Assembly (NCBI GenBank): GCA_038373865.1
Contig: JAXGGA010002292.1
Span: forward strand, 62,001-126,000
Origin: Uloborus plumipes
Taxonomy: Eukaryota > Arthropoda > Arachnida > Araneae > Uloboridae
DNA: 64,000 nucleotides
Direction of reading: 5' to 3'
Part shown: piece by piece, positions 10,357-20,700 of the stretch
Layout of the letters: every line of letters starts with the position of its first letter
How positions within the stretch are numbered: position 1 is the first letter of the stretch
The notes under the pieces: model-generated
Seen by the model: only the letters and a program-made list of their open reading frames with translations
Databases searched by the model: none
What the model was told of the DNA's origin: nothing
Position numbers and translations under genes: made by a program

Positions 10357-13300
10357 ATGGATGTTGAAGTTCTGAAGAAAATTCGAACGCCTATAAGAAA
10401 GGCAACAACAGAAGCAAGTAAAGCCATTGATAAAGAAATGGCGAATGGCGACAGAATGTCCGTTGATATCATTGAAGAAAAGTATGCTACGCTTCTAGAT
10501 AAGGAACAACAACTGAAAAAATTAGACGAAGAAATAATGAAGTTGGTCGATACAGATGACCTTGAGAAGGAAATTGAACGGCAATTGGAATACCAGGATT
10601 TAATCATAACCTGCAAAGTTCGGGTGAGTAAAATTCTCCAAAAACGAGATTTTGCAATGCGAAATTCAGCGAGGGAAGCTGTTGAAAATGAGCAATGCAG
10701 CCTTAGAATTCCTCAGTTGCAAATTCCCCAATTCGATGGAGATATTTTAAAATTTAATGATTTCTTTTCCCAATTCGAAACCGCTATTCACAATAACGTA
10801 AAATTGAGTGATGTAGAAAAGTTTAACTATTTAAAGTCCTATTTAGTTAACGAGGCCGAAATAGCAGTTAGAGGTTTAACTTTAAACTCTGAAAATTACA
10901 AACTAGCAATTAACATATTGAAAGAACAATTTGGTAGAACTGATATAATCATTGACACACACATGTCTAAATTGCTTAATTTAAATCCTGTTCGTAAATC
11001 TTTTGATATTGTAAATTTGCGAAAGTTGTATGCCGAATGTGAAATCAATATTCGGGGGTTACAGAATAATGGAGTAAATCCTGATTCGTACAGTGCATTG
11101 CTTTACCCAATATTGCTAAAATCAATTCCTCGGGATTTATCGTTAGAATTTACACGAAAATCATATGGGAAAGCAAGAAATGTAATTTCAGACTTGTTGA
11201 ACTTTTTGAAGATTGAAATTGAGTGTCGTGAACGGAATGCACATTTAATGAATTCTTATGACTCGGACTTACGCAAAGAAACTAAAAGTAACTCTATCGA
11301 AAGGTTTAATCAGAAACCGGGACCATCTAATAAAAACAAAATAGATTCTTCATTTGGTAAAAATAAAATTCCCACAACCTCTGCGTTTGTTGTCAATGTT
11401 AACAAATGCGCGTTTTGTACCACAGAAAACCAAAATAATCATAGTTCAGAATGCTGTCCGTTATCTATTGAAGATAAGAAATTATCATTAAGAAAAAATG
11501 GTCTTTGTTATCTTTGCTTATCTCGCGGTCACATATTTCGGACTTGTAAAGCAAGGCAGGCTTGTAGCAAATGTAAAAAACGCCACTCAGAATTAATATG
11601 TGAAGCGGATAAAGCAGTTTTGCCCTCCCCGGAAACTGGCGCAAATCTCAGTTCGGTAGGCAAAAATTCTGAAAGTCCTGCAAAAATAATTTCATGCGCG
11701 AATGTAAACACTGCTGGTTGTGATGAGGTACTATTGGAAACTTGCAATGCAGTTTTAGAGCATGATTCGTGTAAAAAGGAAATAAATTTATTGCTGGATA
11801 ACGCGTCACAGAGGTGCTTTTTGAAAAAGGATTTAGCTAATGAATTAAAATTGCCCGTTATAAGACAGGAAGATTTGTTGGTGTACACGTTTGGTTCGCG
11901 AGAACCGTTACACAAGAAATACGATGTTGTGCAATTTACTCTTAGCAATACGCGTGATCCCGAAAAGAAAATTAGGATAGAAGCTTTGTTGAGTGAGTTT
12001 ATTTCAGGTACCCCATTTAAAACACCGTCAAATAAGTTAAAAAACGCACTTAATGCTAAAGGCATTCAATTGTCAAACATAAATGAATCAAATGAAACTG
12101 AAATTTCCCTATTGATAGGCGCGCAATACTTTTGGCAAATTCATACAGGAAAAAAGGAAAAGTTAACGAAAACTTTATTTGCAATCGATACCATTTTTGG
12201 ATCAGTAATTCAAAATCGAATATCTCCGATAAACCAAAGCTACAAACAAAACGCCTCAGTTTTTAAAGTTGAATGTTGCTCAAATTTGAATGAAAATTTG
12301 ACTCAATTTTGGAACTTAGAATCCATGGGAATTCATGAATCGGAAAGGGGTATATCTGATTGCGATAAAGATTTCATTTTAGAATTTGAGAAAAATTTGA
12401 AGTATAAGAATGGGATGTATGAAACTAAATTATTTTGGGGCGAAAAGCCAATTGATTTGTGCAATAATTGGGAGATAGCGAAAAGAAGATTTGATAAGTT
12501 AAACGTTAAAATAAAAGAGAACAACTGGCTATATAATGAGTATACAAATGTTGTTGAGGAGCAGATGAAAACAAATATTGTGGAAGAATGTTGCTCAGAA
12601 TTTGAATTAAATTCTTATTACATGCCACATTCCGCGGTAGTGCGAAAAGATAAAGAAACGACGAAAGTCCGTTTGGTCTTTGACGGCTCGAGTTCAGGTG
12701 GTGCAAATCTGAAATCTTTGAATGACTGTTTGTATTCTGGACCAGCTTTGAATCCTCGGATTTTAGATATAATTTTGAGATTTCGCGAATATGAACATGC
12801 GTTTTGCAGTGATATTCAGGGTGCATTCTTAACTATTGGAATAGCTGAGGAGGATAGAGATTATTTAAGATTTTTTTGGTTTCCAAAAGAAGGGGACGAT
12901 AAAAATTATAGAATATTGCGTATGGCTCGCGTGTCCTTCGGAATTACGAATAGTTCATTCATTTTGGCTGCTACAATTAAGTACCACATTCGAAAATATA
13001 AAGAAGTAGCCAGGGAAACTTACGAGCTGCTAAATTCCTCCCTATACGTAGACGACCTATTTGCAGGCTCATCAGAGTCCGCTGCTAAGGCATTCGAACT
13101 CTCGAAAAGTGCGGTAGAAATTCTCAAAGATGCAAATATGAACTTACGTAAATTTAAGACTAATTCTGCTAAATTAAGAAAATTGTGGAATGAAAATGGT
13201 ATAGAAGAAATCGATAATTTAAGCGAGCGTCCTTTAAAAGTTCTGGGCATAATGTGGAATTTAGACAAGGATACATTCAAACTAGATATTCAACCATTAC

Positions 13301-15633
13301 TTGACATAATGAAAAATTTAAAGAACTCAAAGCGAAGTGTTCTGCAAACAGCTGCGAAAATTTTTGACCCTGTAGGTTTTGTATCCCCTTTCGTTTTAAT
13401 TATAAAATGTTTGTTACAAGAAATTTGGGAATGTGGCCTCGGATGGGATGAGGAGCTGCCTAGTGATTTAAAGAAAAAGTGGGAAGCTTGGTGCTCTCAA
13501 GTTTATCTACTTCAAGATTTCACCCTCGACAGAAAATTCTTTCCGTATCCTATAGAAGAAGCAAAAGACTTGCAAATTCATATCTTTTGTGACGCAAGCC
13601 CTAAAGCGTTTGGTGCCGTTTCATATTTTCGTTATATGACTGAGAACGGAAAGATATTTACAAGATTCATAACAGCTAAAAGTCGAGTTGCTCCTCTCAA
13701 GAAGTTGACCCTCCCGCGACTAGAACTTTTGGGTGCAGTGTTAGGATCGAGAATTTTGAAATATTTGAAAACTAGTTTCAATTTCCCAGTGACAAAAAGT
13801 TATCTTTGGACGGATTCTTCAATTACCCTGTATTGGATAAAAGGGAAAGCTACTAAGTACAAGCAATTCGTTTCGAATAGGATAATTGAAATCCAATCTA
13901 ACTCAGATCCTGGAGATTGGCGTCACTGTAACAGCAAAGATAATGTCGCGGATTTCGTTTCACGCGGAGTATCGGTCGAAAAACTCATCAACGATGAAAC
14001 TTGGATTCATGGCCCTGAGTGGCTTCGCATGCCGGAAAATCATTGGCCAACAAATTTGAATTGCGATTTTTCTCCCACCGAAAGTTGTGATGACTGCTAC
14101 AGTAGGGAACGAGTAGCTACATTTTCATGTGAAGTTAAAGCAAACCCAGATGCGATAATTGACTTGGCAAATTACAGCAGCTTAGGAAAGCTATTGCGTG
14201 TTACCGGTTGGGTACTTCGTTTTGTACACAACGTTCGAAAGGGTTCGGAAAAGCGAAGCGATGAATTAACAGCGGAAGAATTAGATGGTGCCGAAAAATG
14301 TTGGATTAGAATCGTACAGAGAGAAGTTTTCGCTGAAGAAGTCGCGTGTTTGAAACAAGACAAACCCTTATTTAAAACTTCATCAATTTCAGAATTTAGT
14401 CCGTTCCTCGATGCAGATCAGCAATTACGGGTTGGCGGACGACTGCAGAAATCTAAGTTTACCTATTTGCAAAAGCATCCTGTAATTTTGCCAGCCAAGC
14501 ATCATTTTGTTAAGTTATTAGTTAGAGCTGCGCATAATAAGGTGTTTCACGGTGGAATTAGTGAAACTCTCTTGGAAATTCGAGAGCGATACTGGCTCAT
14601 CAAAGGGAGGCAGACTGTGAAGAACATCTTGAAAAAATGTGTGCTGTGCAAAAGATTCAATTCGCCATCGGGTGCACAAGTTACTGCTCCATTGCCAGCT
14701 GTTCGCGTAGAACAGTCTGATGTGTTCTCCGTTGTAGGAATCGACTTCGGAGGACCCCTCTACGTAAAGAATAGTGATGTTAAGCACTACATAGTTTTGT
14801 TCACGTGTGGTGTGACTCGGGCTCTTCATTTGGAACTCGTGAGCAGCTTAACTACCGAAACTTTTCTTATGGCACTTCGGCGTTTCATTAGCCGCCGAGG
14901 ATTGTGCTCAACAATTTTGACCGACAATGCCAAGACTTTTAAGCGAAGTGATATTGAACTCAAGAATCTGTGGAGTGTGATTAGCCATCCCTTAGTTAAA
15001 GCTTTCTACGCACATCATCAAATCCGCTGGCAGTTTATCATCGAGCGAGCTGCTTGGTGGGGCGGTTTCTACGAAAGACTTATTCGGTCAGTAAAACTTG
15101 CTGTAAGAAAGACTGTAGGTAAGACAACCTTATCTCGTGAAGAACTGGAGACTCTGTTGATTGAAATTGAAGGAGTTATTAATTCTCGCCCTCTTACTTA
15201 TGTTTTTTCTAATATAAATGAACCTGAACCACTAACTCCTTCTCACATGATTTTAGGCCGTAGAGTAAATAGTTTACCACCTGCCAGGCTTGATTTTGAT
15301 TCTAACTTATCGAACAGGAAAATTTTGATTAAAAAATTTAACTACCGGGAAAGATTACTAAATATGTTTTGGAACAAATGGGCCAAAGAGTATGTATTTT
15401 TGTTAAAATCTGCTCATTGTGTAAAAAACACTAAAAAAATTCACGAATTTAATGTTAACGATATTGTTTTAGTTCATGATGAAAAGTTGCCCAGGCATTT
15501 TTGGAAATTGGGGAAAATTCTTGAGGTATTCCCTGGCAGGGATGGTAAAATACGTTCTTGTAAAGTAAAAATTCAAAATTCAATAATAAAGCGACCAGTT
15601 CAGTTATTATATAATTTGGAACTTTATGAATGA
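10357..15633 (+). CDS. BEL/Pao Gag-Pol polyprotein
   Basis: One frame runs from the primer site to 15633. The first ATG in it is at 10357, giving about 1758 residues; the frame is open upstream to 10300. From the ATG, in order: a coiled-coil-like Gag start; a DUF1759-type Gag block (IPQFDGD); Cys/His knuckles near genome 11400-11600 (CYLCLSRGHIFRTC, then CSKCKKRH); an aspartic protease with LLDNASQ (Asp at 11797, Asn-Ala replacing the usual Ser/Thr-Gly); RT with DIQGAF and YVDD (about 13045); RNase H with FCDAS; an H2C2 integrase finger (CVLCKRF); an integrase core with Asp (GIDFGG), Asp (LTDNAKTF) and Glu (GGFYERL); and a C-terminal DUF5641-like SH3 block. No stop or frameshift interrupts it. 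It is probably autonomous. The product would form cytoplasmic particles that reverse-transcribe and integrate the element. Confidence 0.96.
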   Translation: MDVEVLKKIRTPIRKATTEASKAIDKEMANGDRMSVDIIEEKYATLLDKEQQLKKLDEEIMKLVDTDDLEKEIERQLEYQDLIITCKVRVSKILQKRDFAMRNSAREAVENEQCSLRIPQLQIPQFDGDILKFNDFFSQFETAIHNNVKLSDVEKFNYLKSYLVNEAEIAVRGLTLNSENYKLAINILKEQFGRTDIIIDTHMSKLLNLNPVRKSFDIVNLRKLYAECEINIRGLQNNGVNPDSYSALLYPILLKSIPRDLSLEFTRKSYGKARNVISDLLNFLKIEIECRERNAHLMNSYDSDLRKETKSNSIERFNQKPGPSNKNKIDSSFGKNKIPTTSAFVVNVNKCAFCTTENQNNHSSECCPLSIEDKKLSLRKNGLCYLCLSRGHIFRTCKARQACSKCKKRHSELICEADKAVLPSPETGANLSSVGKNSESPAKIISCANVNTAGCDEVLLETCNAVLEHDSCKKEINLLLDNASQRCFLKKDLANELKLPVIRQEDLLVYTFGSREPLHKKYDVVQFTLSNTRDPEKKIRIEALLSEFISGTPFKTPSNKLKNALNAKGIQLSNINESNETEISLLIGAQYFWQIHTGKKEKLTKTLFAIDTIFGSVIQNRISPINQSYKQNASVFKVECCSNLNENLTQFWNLESMGIHESERGISDCDKDFILEFEKNLKYKNGMYETKLFWGEKPIDLCNNWEIAKRRFDKLNVKIKENNWLYNEYTNVVEEQMKTNIVEECCSEFELNSYYMPHSAVVRKDKETTKVRLVFDGSSSGGANLKSLNDCLYSGPALNPRILDIILRFREYEHAFCSDIQGAFLTIGIAEEDRDYLRFFWFPKEGDDKNYRILRMARVSFGITNSSFILAATIKYHIRKYKEVARETYELLNSSLYVDDLFAGSSESAAKAFELSKSAVEILKDANMNLRKFKTNSAKLRKLWNENGIEEIDNLSERPLKVLGIMWNLDKDTFKLDIQPLLDIMKNLKNSKRSVLQTAAKIFDPVGFVSPFVLIIKCLLQEIWECGLGWDEELPSDLKKKWEAWCSQVYLLQDFTLDRKFFPYPIEEAKDLQIHIFCDASPKAFGAVSYFRYMTENGKIFTRFITAKSRVAPLKKLTLPRLELLGAVLGSRILKYLKTSFNFPVTKSYLWTDSSITLYWIKGKATKYKQFVSNRIIEIQSNSDPGDWRHCNSKDNVADFVSRGVSVEKLINDETWIHGPEWLRMPENHWPTNLNCDFSPTESCDDCYSRERVATFSCEVKANPDAIIDLANYSSLGKLLRVTGWVLRFVHNVRKGSEKRSDELTAEELDGAEKCWIRIVQREVFAEEVACLKQDKPLFKTSSISEFSPFLDADQQLRVGGRLQKSKFTYLQKHPVILPAKHHFVKLLVRAAHNKVFHGGISETLLEIRERYWLIKGRQTVKNILKKCVLCKRFNSPSGAQVTAPLPAVRVEQSDVFSVVGIDFGGPLYVKNSDVKHYIVLFTCGVTRALHLELVSSLTTETFLMALRRFISRRGLCSTILTDNAKTFKRSDIELKNLWSVISHPLVKAFYAHHQIRWQFIIERAAWWGGFYERLIRSVKLAVRKTVGKTTLSREELETLLIEIEGVINSRPLTYVFSNINEPEPLTPSHMILGRRVNSLPPARLDFDSNLSNRKILIKKFNYRERLLNMFWNKWAKEYVFLLKSAHCVKNTKKIHEFNVNDIVLVHDEKLPRHFWKLGKILEVFPGRDGKIRSCKVKIQNSIIKRPVQLLYNLELYE

Positions 15634-15744
15634 TTTATTTGTTATGATACGAATTTATTACTATTGAATGTTTTGAATTTTATTTCGATTGTTATTTCTG
15701 ATTTGTACTTATTTCAAAGTTAGTAATGAACCCCTAGGTCATTC

Positions 15745-15755
15745 GGGGGGGAATT
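15745..15755 (+). promoter_or_regulatory. Polypurine tract
   Basis: GGGGGGGAATT lies immediately before the 3' LTR, the expected place for the plus-strand primer of an LTR retrotransposon. Confidence 0.75.
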
Positions 15756-15959
15756 TGTTGAAATTTAACTGCAACCGTAAAGAATGGGCAATGCTTATAA
15801 AGGCGCATGCGCCTCTGCCGAGTGGCTATTCTGTTTTGATTTTGGTTTTGTATCTGTTCTGTGCTGTGTAAGTCCATGTCTTGTGTCGTCAATAAAGTGT
15901 GTTCAAGGAAAACGTCTGATGTTTGGCTCAACATGCGAATAATGATTTAAGAATTAACA
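15756..15959 (+). repeat. 3' LTR of BEL/Pao element
   Basis: Identical in length (204 bp) and sequence to the 5' LTR. It is followed by the second tacgt target copy. Confidence 0.95.
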
Positions 15960-16051
15960 TACGTAATGCATGTAAAAAAAATCCGATGCATCAATACCGT
16001 CGATGTCATCATTTTTAACATCGATGCTTTGCCATCGATGTCGCAGCCCTA

Positions 16052-16569
16052 ACTTGAGGCGATTACACAACCTTTCGCCGACCGACCTCCAATCCCCCCC
16101 CCCCCCACACACCATCTTAGAACTGCTCCCCTTGCCAGCTACCCCGAGTGTATTTTTCTCGGAATGTAGTGTCCCAGGTGCGGCGACCCCCATTTAGGGA
16201 CACTGTTATAGTAATATTCTGATTTGGTTCGCCTCCAATTCCCGTGCCGGGGCGGGATCGCTTTCAGGGGCGTTAATGAGTCGCGATCGATCGCCCGAGG
16301 CCGAAGTTCGATGGATCTTAAATTCTTCGAAAGGGGCCGCCGGAGGAATGAGCGAGAGTTTAAGAACAACTAAACATTGAGTAATTTAGTCATAGTTTAA
16401 AAAAACTAACAAATACGTTTTTAGAGAGTTTTTTACTTTACAAATATAAAAGTAATATGTTTAATACTATCATCAATACTAAAGGTTAAATTATATTTTC
16501 ATGATATTCCAACTGGTTCCCCTCTGATTTTCAAAACTATTGACTCTCCGCTTAGTTTACATGCACTTA
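16052..16569. other. Non-coding interval with poly-C tract
   Basis: It holds a C-run at 16096-16108 and GC-rich segments around 16170-16340 of the kind seen at transposon ends here. No frame is supported. Confidence 0.5.
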
Positions 16570-17788
16570 CACTGAAGTGACAAAAGTCATGGGATACCTC
16601 TTAATATCGTGTCGGCCCTCCTTTTGCCCGACGAAGTGCAACAACTCGACGTGGCATGGACTCAACAAGTCGTTGGAAGTCTTCTGCAGGAATATTGAGC
16701 CATGCTGTCTCGATAGACGTCCATAATTGTGAAAGCGTTGATGGGGCAGGATTTTGGGCACGAACAGACCTCTCGATGGTGTCCCATAAATGCTCAATGG
16801 GATTCATGTCGGGCGATCTAGGTGGCCAAATCATTCGTTGGAATTGTCCAGAATTTTCTTCAAACCAATTGCGAACAGTTGTGGCCCGGTGACATGGCGC
16901 ATTGTCATCCATAAAAATCCCATCGTTGTTTGGGTACATGAAGTCCATGAATGGCTGCAAGTGATCTCCAAGTAGCTGCACATAAGCATTTCCAGTCAAT
17001 GTTCGGTCCAGTCGCACTAGAGGACCAAGTCCATGCCATGAAAAAACAGCCCACACCATTACGGAGCCACCACCAGCTTGAACAGTGCCTTGCTGACAGT
17101 TTGGGTCCATGGCTTCGTGGGGTCTGCGCCACACTCGAACCCTACCATCGGCTCTTACCAGCTGAAATCGTGACTCATCGGACCAGGCCACGGTTTTCCA
17201 TTCATCTAGGGACCAACCGATATGCTCACGTGCCCACGAGAACTCGCTGCAAGCGATGTCGTTCTGTCAGTAAAGGCACTCGAGTCGGTCTTCTGCTGGA
17301 ATAGCCCAAGAAATCCAAATTTCTCAGCACAGTTCTAGCAGACACGTCCATTGTACGTCCCACATTGATTTCTACGGTGATTTGACGCAGTGTTGCTTGT
17401 CTGTTAGAATTTACGACTCTTTGCAGACGTCGCCGGTCTCGATCTTTAAGTGCAGGCGGTCGACCACTGCGCTGTCCATGGTGGGATGTTATACCTGAAA
17501 TTTCATACTCTCGGCACACTCTTGACACAGTGGATCTGGGAATGTTGAATTCTCTAACGATTTCCGAAATGGCATGACCCATGCGTCTAGCTCCAACTAA
17601 CATTCCGCGTTCAAAGTCTGTTAATTCACGTCGTGCGGTCATCATCACGTTAAAACCTCTTCACATGAATAACTTGAACAGAAATGAAAGCTCTGTAAAA
17701 GCACTGCGCATTTATACCTGTTCTATGCGATGCTACTGCCATCTGAAAATTTGCATATTGCTATCCCATGACTTTTGTCACTTCAGTG
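16570..17788 (-). mobile_element. Tc1-like transposon, complete ends
   Basis: The 1219-bp element has 27-bp inverted ends, CACTGAAGTGACAAAAGTCA... at 16570 and the complement ending at 17788. TA flanks it on both sides (16568-16569 and 17789-17790). Size, TIRs and TA target are those of Tc1/mariner. The single transposase gene runs on the minus strand and is broken by a frameshift, so this copy would depend on transposase from elsewhere. Confidence 0.93.
16601..17648 (-). pseudogene. Tc1-like DD34E transposase, frameshifted
   Basis: The N-terminal part (17648 to about 17240, starting MMMTARRELTDFERGM) carries paired helix-turn-helix DNA-binding regions (ISEIVREFNIPRSTVSRV). The catalytic part continues in another frame (17191 to 16601) with AWSDESRF, FMDDNAPCH and SPDMNPIEHLWD, which supply the Asp-Asp-Glu triad. 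The reading frame changes once, near 17237-17243, consistent with one extra base in the conserved linker between the two halves. All catalytic residues remain and no other lesion is obvious, so inactivation looks recent. It ends GGPTRY, a usual Tc1 C-terminus. Confidence 0.93.
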
Positions 17789-17790
17789 TA

Positions 17791-20700
17791 TAATACATCA
17801 ACATGTACTATATTTTAGTCTTTAGTATCAATAATAGTATTAAATATATTACTTTTATGTTTGCAAAGAACGTGAATTTTATCTTTAATTCAGAGCACGG
17901 GCGTCGTTGGCCGGGGGGGGGGGGACGAGGGGGACATGTCCCCCCCAATATTTTGAAATCATCAGAAGACCCCCTCAATATTAAAATAATAATTTTGAAA
18001 AAACGAAATCGGGACTTTCATTTCTAAATCAAAATTAAATTAGAACTCCAATCTAACCTAAAATAACAAGAACTTCCGTATCTACTTGAAAGACAGTCTC
18101 AGTTATTTTCCCATGCAGCTGTCTCGGGCTTTTGGTGCGTTTAGTTATTGGAGCAATCATTTTTCTTCTACAAATCCATTACTTCGTCACAAGACAAGGC
18201 CATATAGTAACCAATTCCTCAACAATAGAGAATTTCCCTTTTCCTACCCCACCCCCTCCCTCCCCGCTCGGACAGGGACAGGACAAGTAATGAATAAATC
18301 TTAGAGGGGGTTTCTTGTGTTTTCCTTGGTTAGGTCACTTGATCCTTGAAGGGCTTTTAAAATTGAGGTCGAATCTGTTTTCTCTCAAAGATGTGATCTA
18401 GTCCATGCTGGGGGGAAGCAGTCGGTTGAGTCCAGCAGCAAACGTTCCCCCCTAAGAATTACACCTCTTCTGATAACGACACCCATCCCTCTTTTTGAGG
18501 AGGAAAGATGACTGTCCAGCTGCATCACAATGGACACTAAAAAATCTCTCTCTGACCACCCGTAGTGTACCCCCAGAGAGGAAGGGGCTTTAAATACTAG
18601 GCAGAATGTAGGGGGGCATTAATGTGTCCACCTGTTTTGCCAAATGATGTGACAAGAAATTTTTTCGGAGAACAGCCTAGAGAAGGATCTTTCTTCGTAA
18701 AAAGCAACTCCTTTCATAAAGCATAGTACTATCTTTCGGTACAGTGCGGCATATCCTATGCAGTAAAGAGTATCATATTTGGAGGAAATAAATCAAAAGC
18801 CTGTAAGTTTTACTCATTTTCTTGTTTTTGTTATAGCATAAAAAAGATATAACAAAATGTCTTGAAGACCTTTACCGGTAAGAGTGAGCACACGGAGCGA
18901 TTTTTAAGACATCAGTGTCACAAATTGCTTATGCATTGAAGGAAATACTACTGTATGTCCTCAAGAGCGAATCTGGGAATTTTTCAAGGGAAGGGCAATT
19001 GGTTTTTGTAACTTACTTTTTATTATGTATAATGGTTCGCAAATATTAATCACAAAAGTTTCGGACTTGAATTCTAAATATTTCCGGGGGACAGCCCCAA
19101 ATCCCCCCCCCCTTTAAAACTTATCCAAAAGGTTTTTTGAGTTTCAATATCGAGAAGCTATCGGTGGAGAGGTCCTCAAAGGAGGGGGTGATCGCCTCCA
19201 TCGCCTCTCCTTCGTATCCGTCCCTGTATGCCCCTTAATCCTACTACGCTAACATTAAGTGGACTCTATAGAGTTATATATTATACTTAAACTCAGGCCC
19301 GTCATTTAGGGGGGGGTGGGGGGGTTAATTGCCCCCCTGACTTTGAGAAATCAATGTATTTACATATAAGTGGGCGTGGTTTTTGTTGTTTTCTGGTGAA
19401 ATTGTATTGTATTTTTATCCTTTGCCCCCCCCCCCCCTTGGAAAAACTTGAAATAACGTCCCTGCTTAAACTGATTTTTAGCTGAAATGCTTTTTCGTAT
19501 TTATTTACAATGTACAATACAATATACTAGGTGACCCGTGCGGAATTCCGCAAAAAAAAAAAAAAAAACTCTAAACTTAAAATTTAGTACGACAATTTTT
19601 ATTGGCTTCATTTGCACAACATCGCCATCTACTGCCGTCGTTCTGACAACTTTTCAAAGAGATCAAAGACACGTTCACTTTTACAACTACTACAAAAGTG
19701 ATACCCTATATTAAAATCAAATACCCAAGGCTACCACTAAACTAAATACTAACGTTATCGCAAAACTACCATAGTATTTTGAAACAATAAAAGTTACAAT
19801 TAAGGTTTACCGAGCTAAGCCTTGGCTTGAAATGTCGCATTTAAAATTGATTTGAACAACAATGGTAACGATTTACCAGTTGAGCAAAAAATTAAACTTT
19901 TTCAAACTTCAATCGCTTATAAGTCGCTTAAACGTGGATTTTCGAGATTCTTGTTACGCGGCGCTGGCGGACAAACGTTCTAAAGAACGCATTTTTTTTA
20001 ATCTTTCGAATGAAATCAAAATGGAGACGATACGACAATTATTTCGCTAGATAGAGTCAATTTTGTGCCCAAAAATTGAAGTTCGAATAAAAAACGAACC
20101 GACACTTTTTAGAGGGTGTCATAGAGAGGTCTTTTTAGAGGGTGTTTTAGAGGGGGATTTTCGTCAATAGCCCGCGGGATTAAGCTTCAAAATCATAAAT
20201 TTTCATGCAATTCGATAAAGAAATGAGCGAGTTTCGACCGGGTATAGGATTCGGCTTAGTGAAATAATATATGGAGATTTGATTGGAATATTTTCGATGA
20301 GCGTATACAAATCAATATTAAGATGCTTATTTTTGATTGAAGTAATTTAAATTTTTGAACAAGTTAAATAATACACAGCAAGAGAAAATTACCTTTAATT
20401 TCGTGTTAGCTTACTATTTTCTTATTTTTGTAGTTACTAATTGACACACATTTTTATGAAATTTGAGTTGTAAAGAAAACGTTCAATAATAGTAATGTTG
20501 ATAAGCGAAATATTTTTTTCCAAATTAGAATAATATTTTCAAATAACTAAGAAATAGTTTACGTGGAAAATATTCTATTTTATCTTTCAAGTGATGAACT
20601 AATAAGGCTTGTTTGATTGAGTATTATTTTGATAACTAAATTCTTTTTTAAAAGTTTATCGCTGCATTTCCATGAAAATCTTTAAAAAGAACTGAATTAT

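Larger units (their letters stand above)
10093..15959 (+). mobile_element. Intact BEL/Pao LTR retrotransposon
   Basis: A 5867-bp element has identical 204-bp LTRs (10093-10296 and 15756-15959, both TG...CA) and a 5-bp target duplication, tacgt, at 10088-10092 and 15960-15964. A primer site, one long polyprotein frame and a polypurine tract are all present. Domain order (gag, protease, RT, RNase H, integrase) and the YVDD RT motif place it in BEL/Pao. No envelope-like frame lies between the polyprotein stop and the 3' LTR. Identical LTRs and an unbroken frame indicate a very recent insertion. It sits inside the CATCGATG-rich element. Confidence 0.97.
9406..16051. mobile_element. CATCGATG-rich DNA element split by the BEL retrotransposon
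   Basis: The termini are TAGTGCTGCGACATCGATG at 9406-9424 and its complement (18/19) at 16033-16051. Removing the 5.87-kb retrotransposon and one target duplication leaves an element of about 780 bp. Both subterminal zones carry many degenerate CATCGATG/AACATCGATG motifs, and no transposase frame is seen. Similar motifs outside the left end (9200-9300) and at 43790-43905 suggest related copies. I could not find a clear target duplication, so superfamily assignment (hAT-like?) is tentative. Confidence 0.5.

Noticed and set aside
15634..15755. Envelope gene between the BEL polyprotein and the 3' LTR
   Set aside because: Only 122 bp separate them, with no room for an envelope frame.
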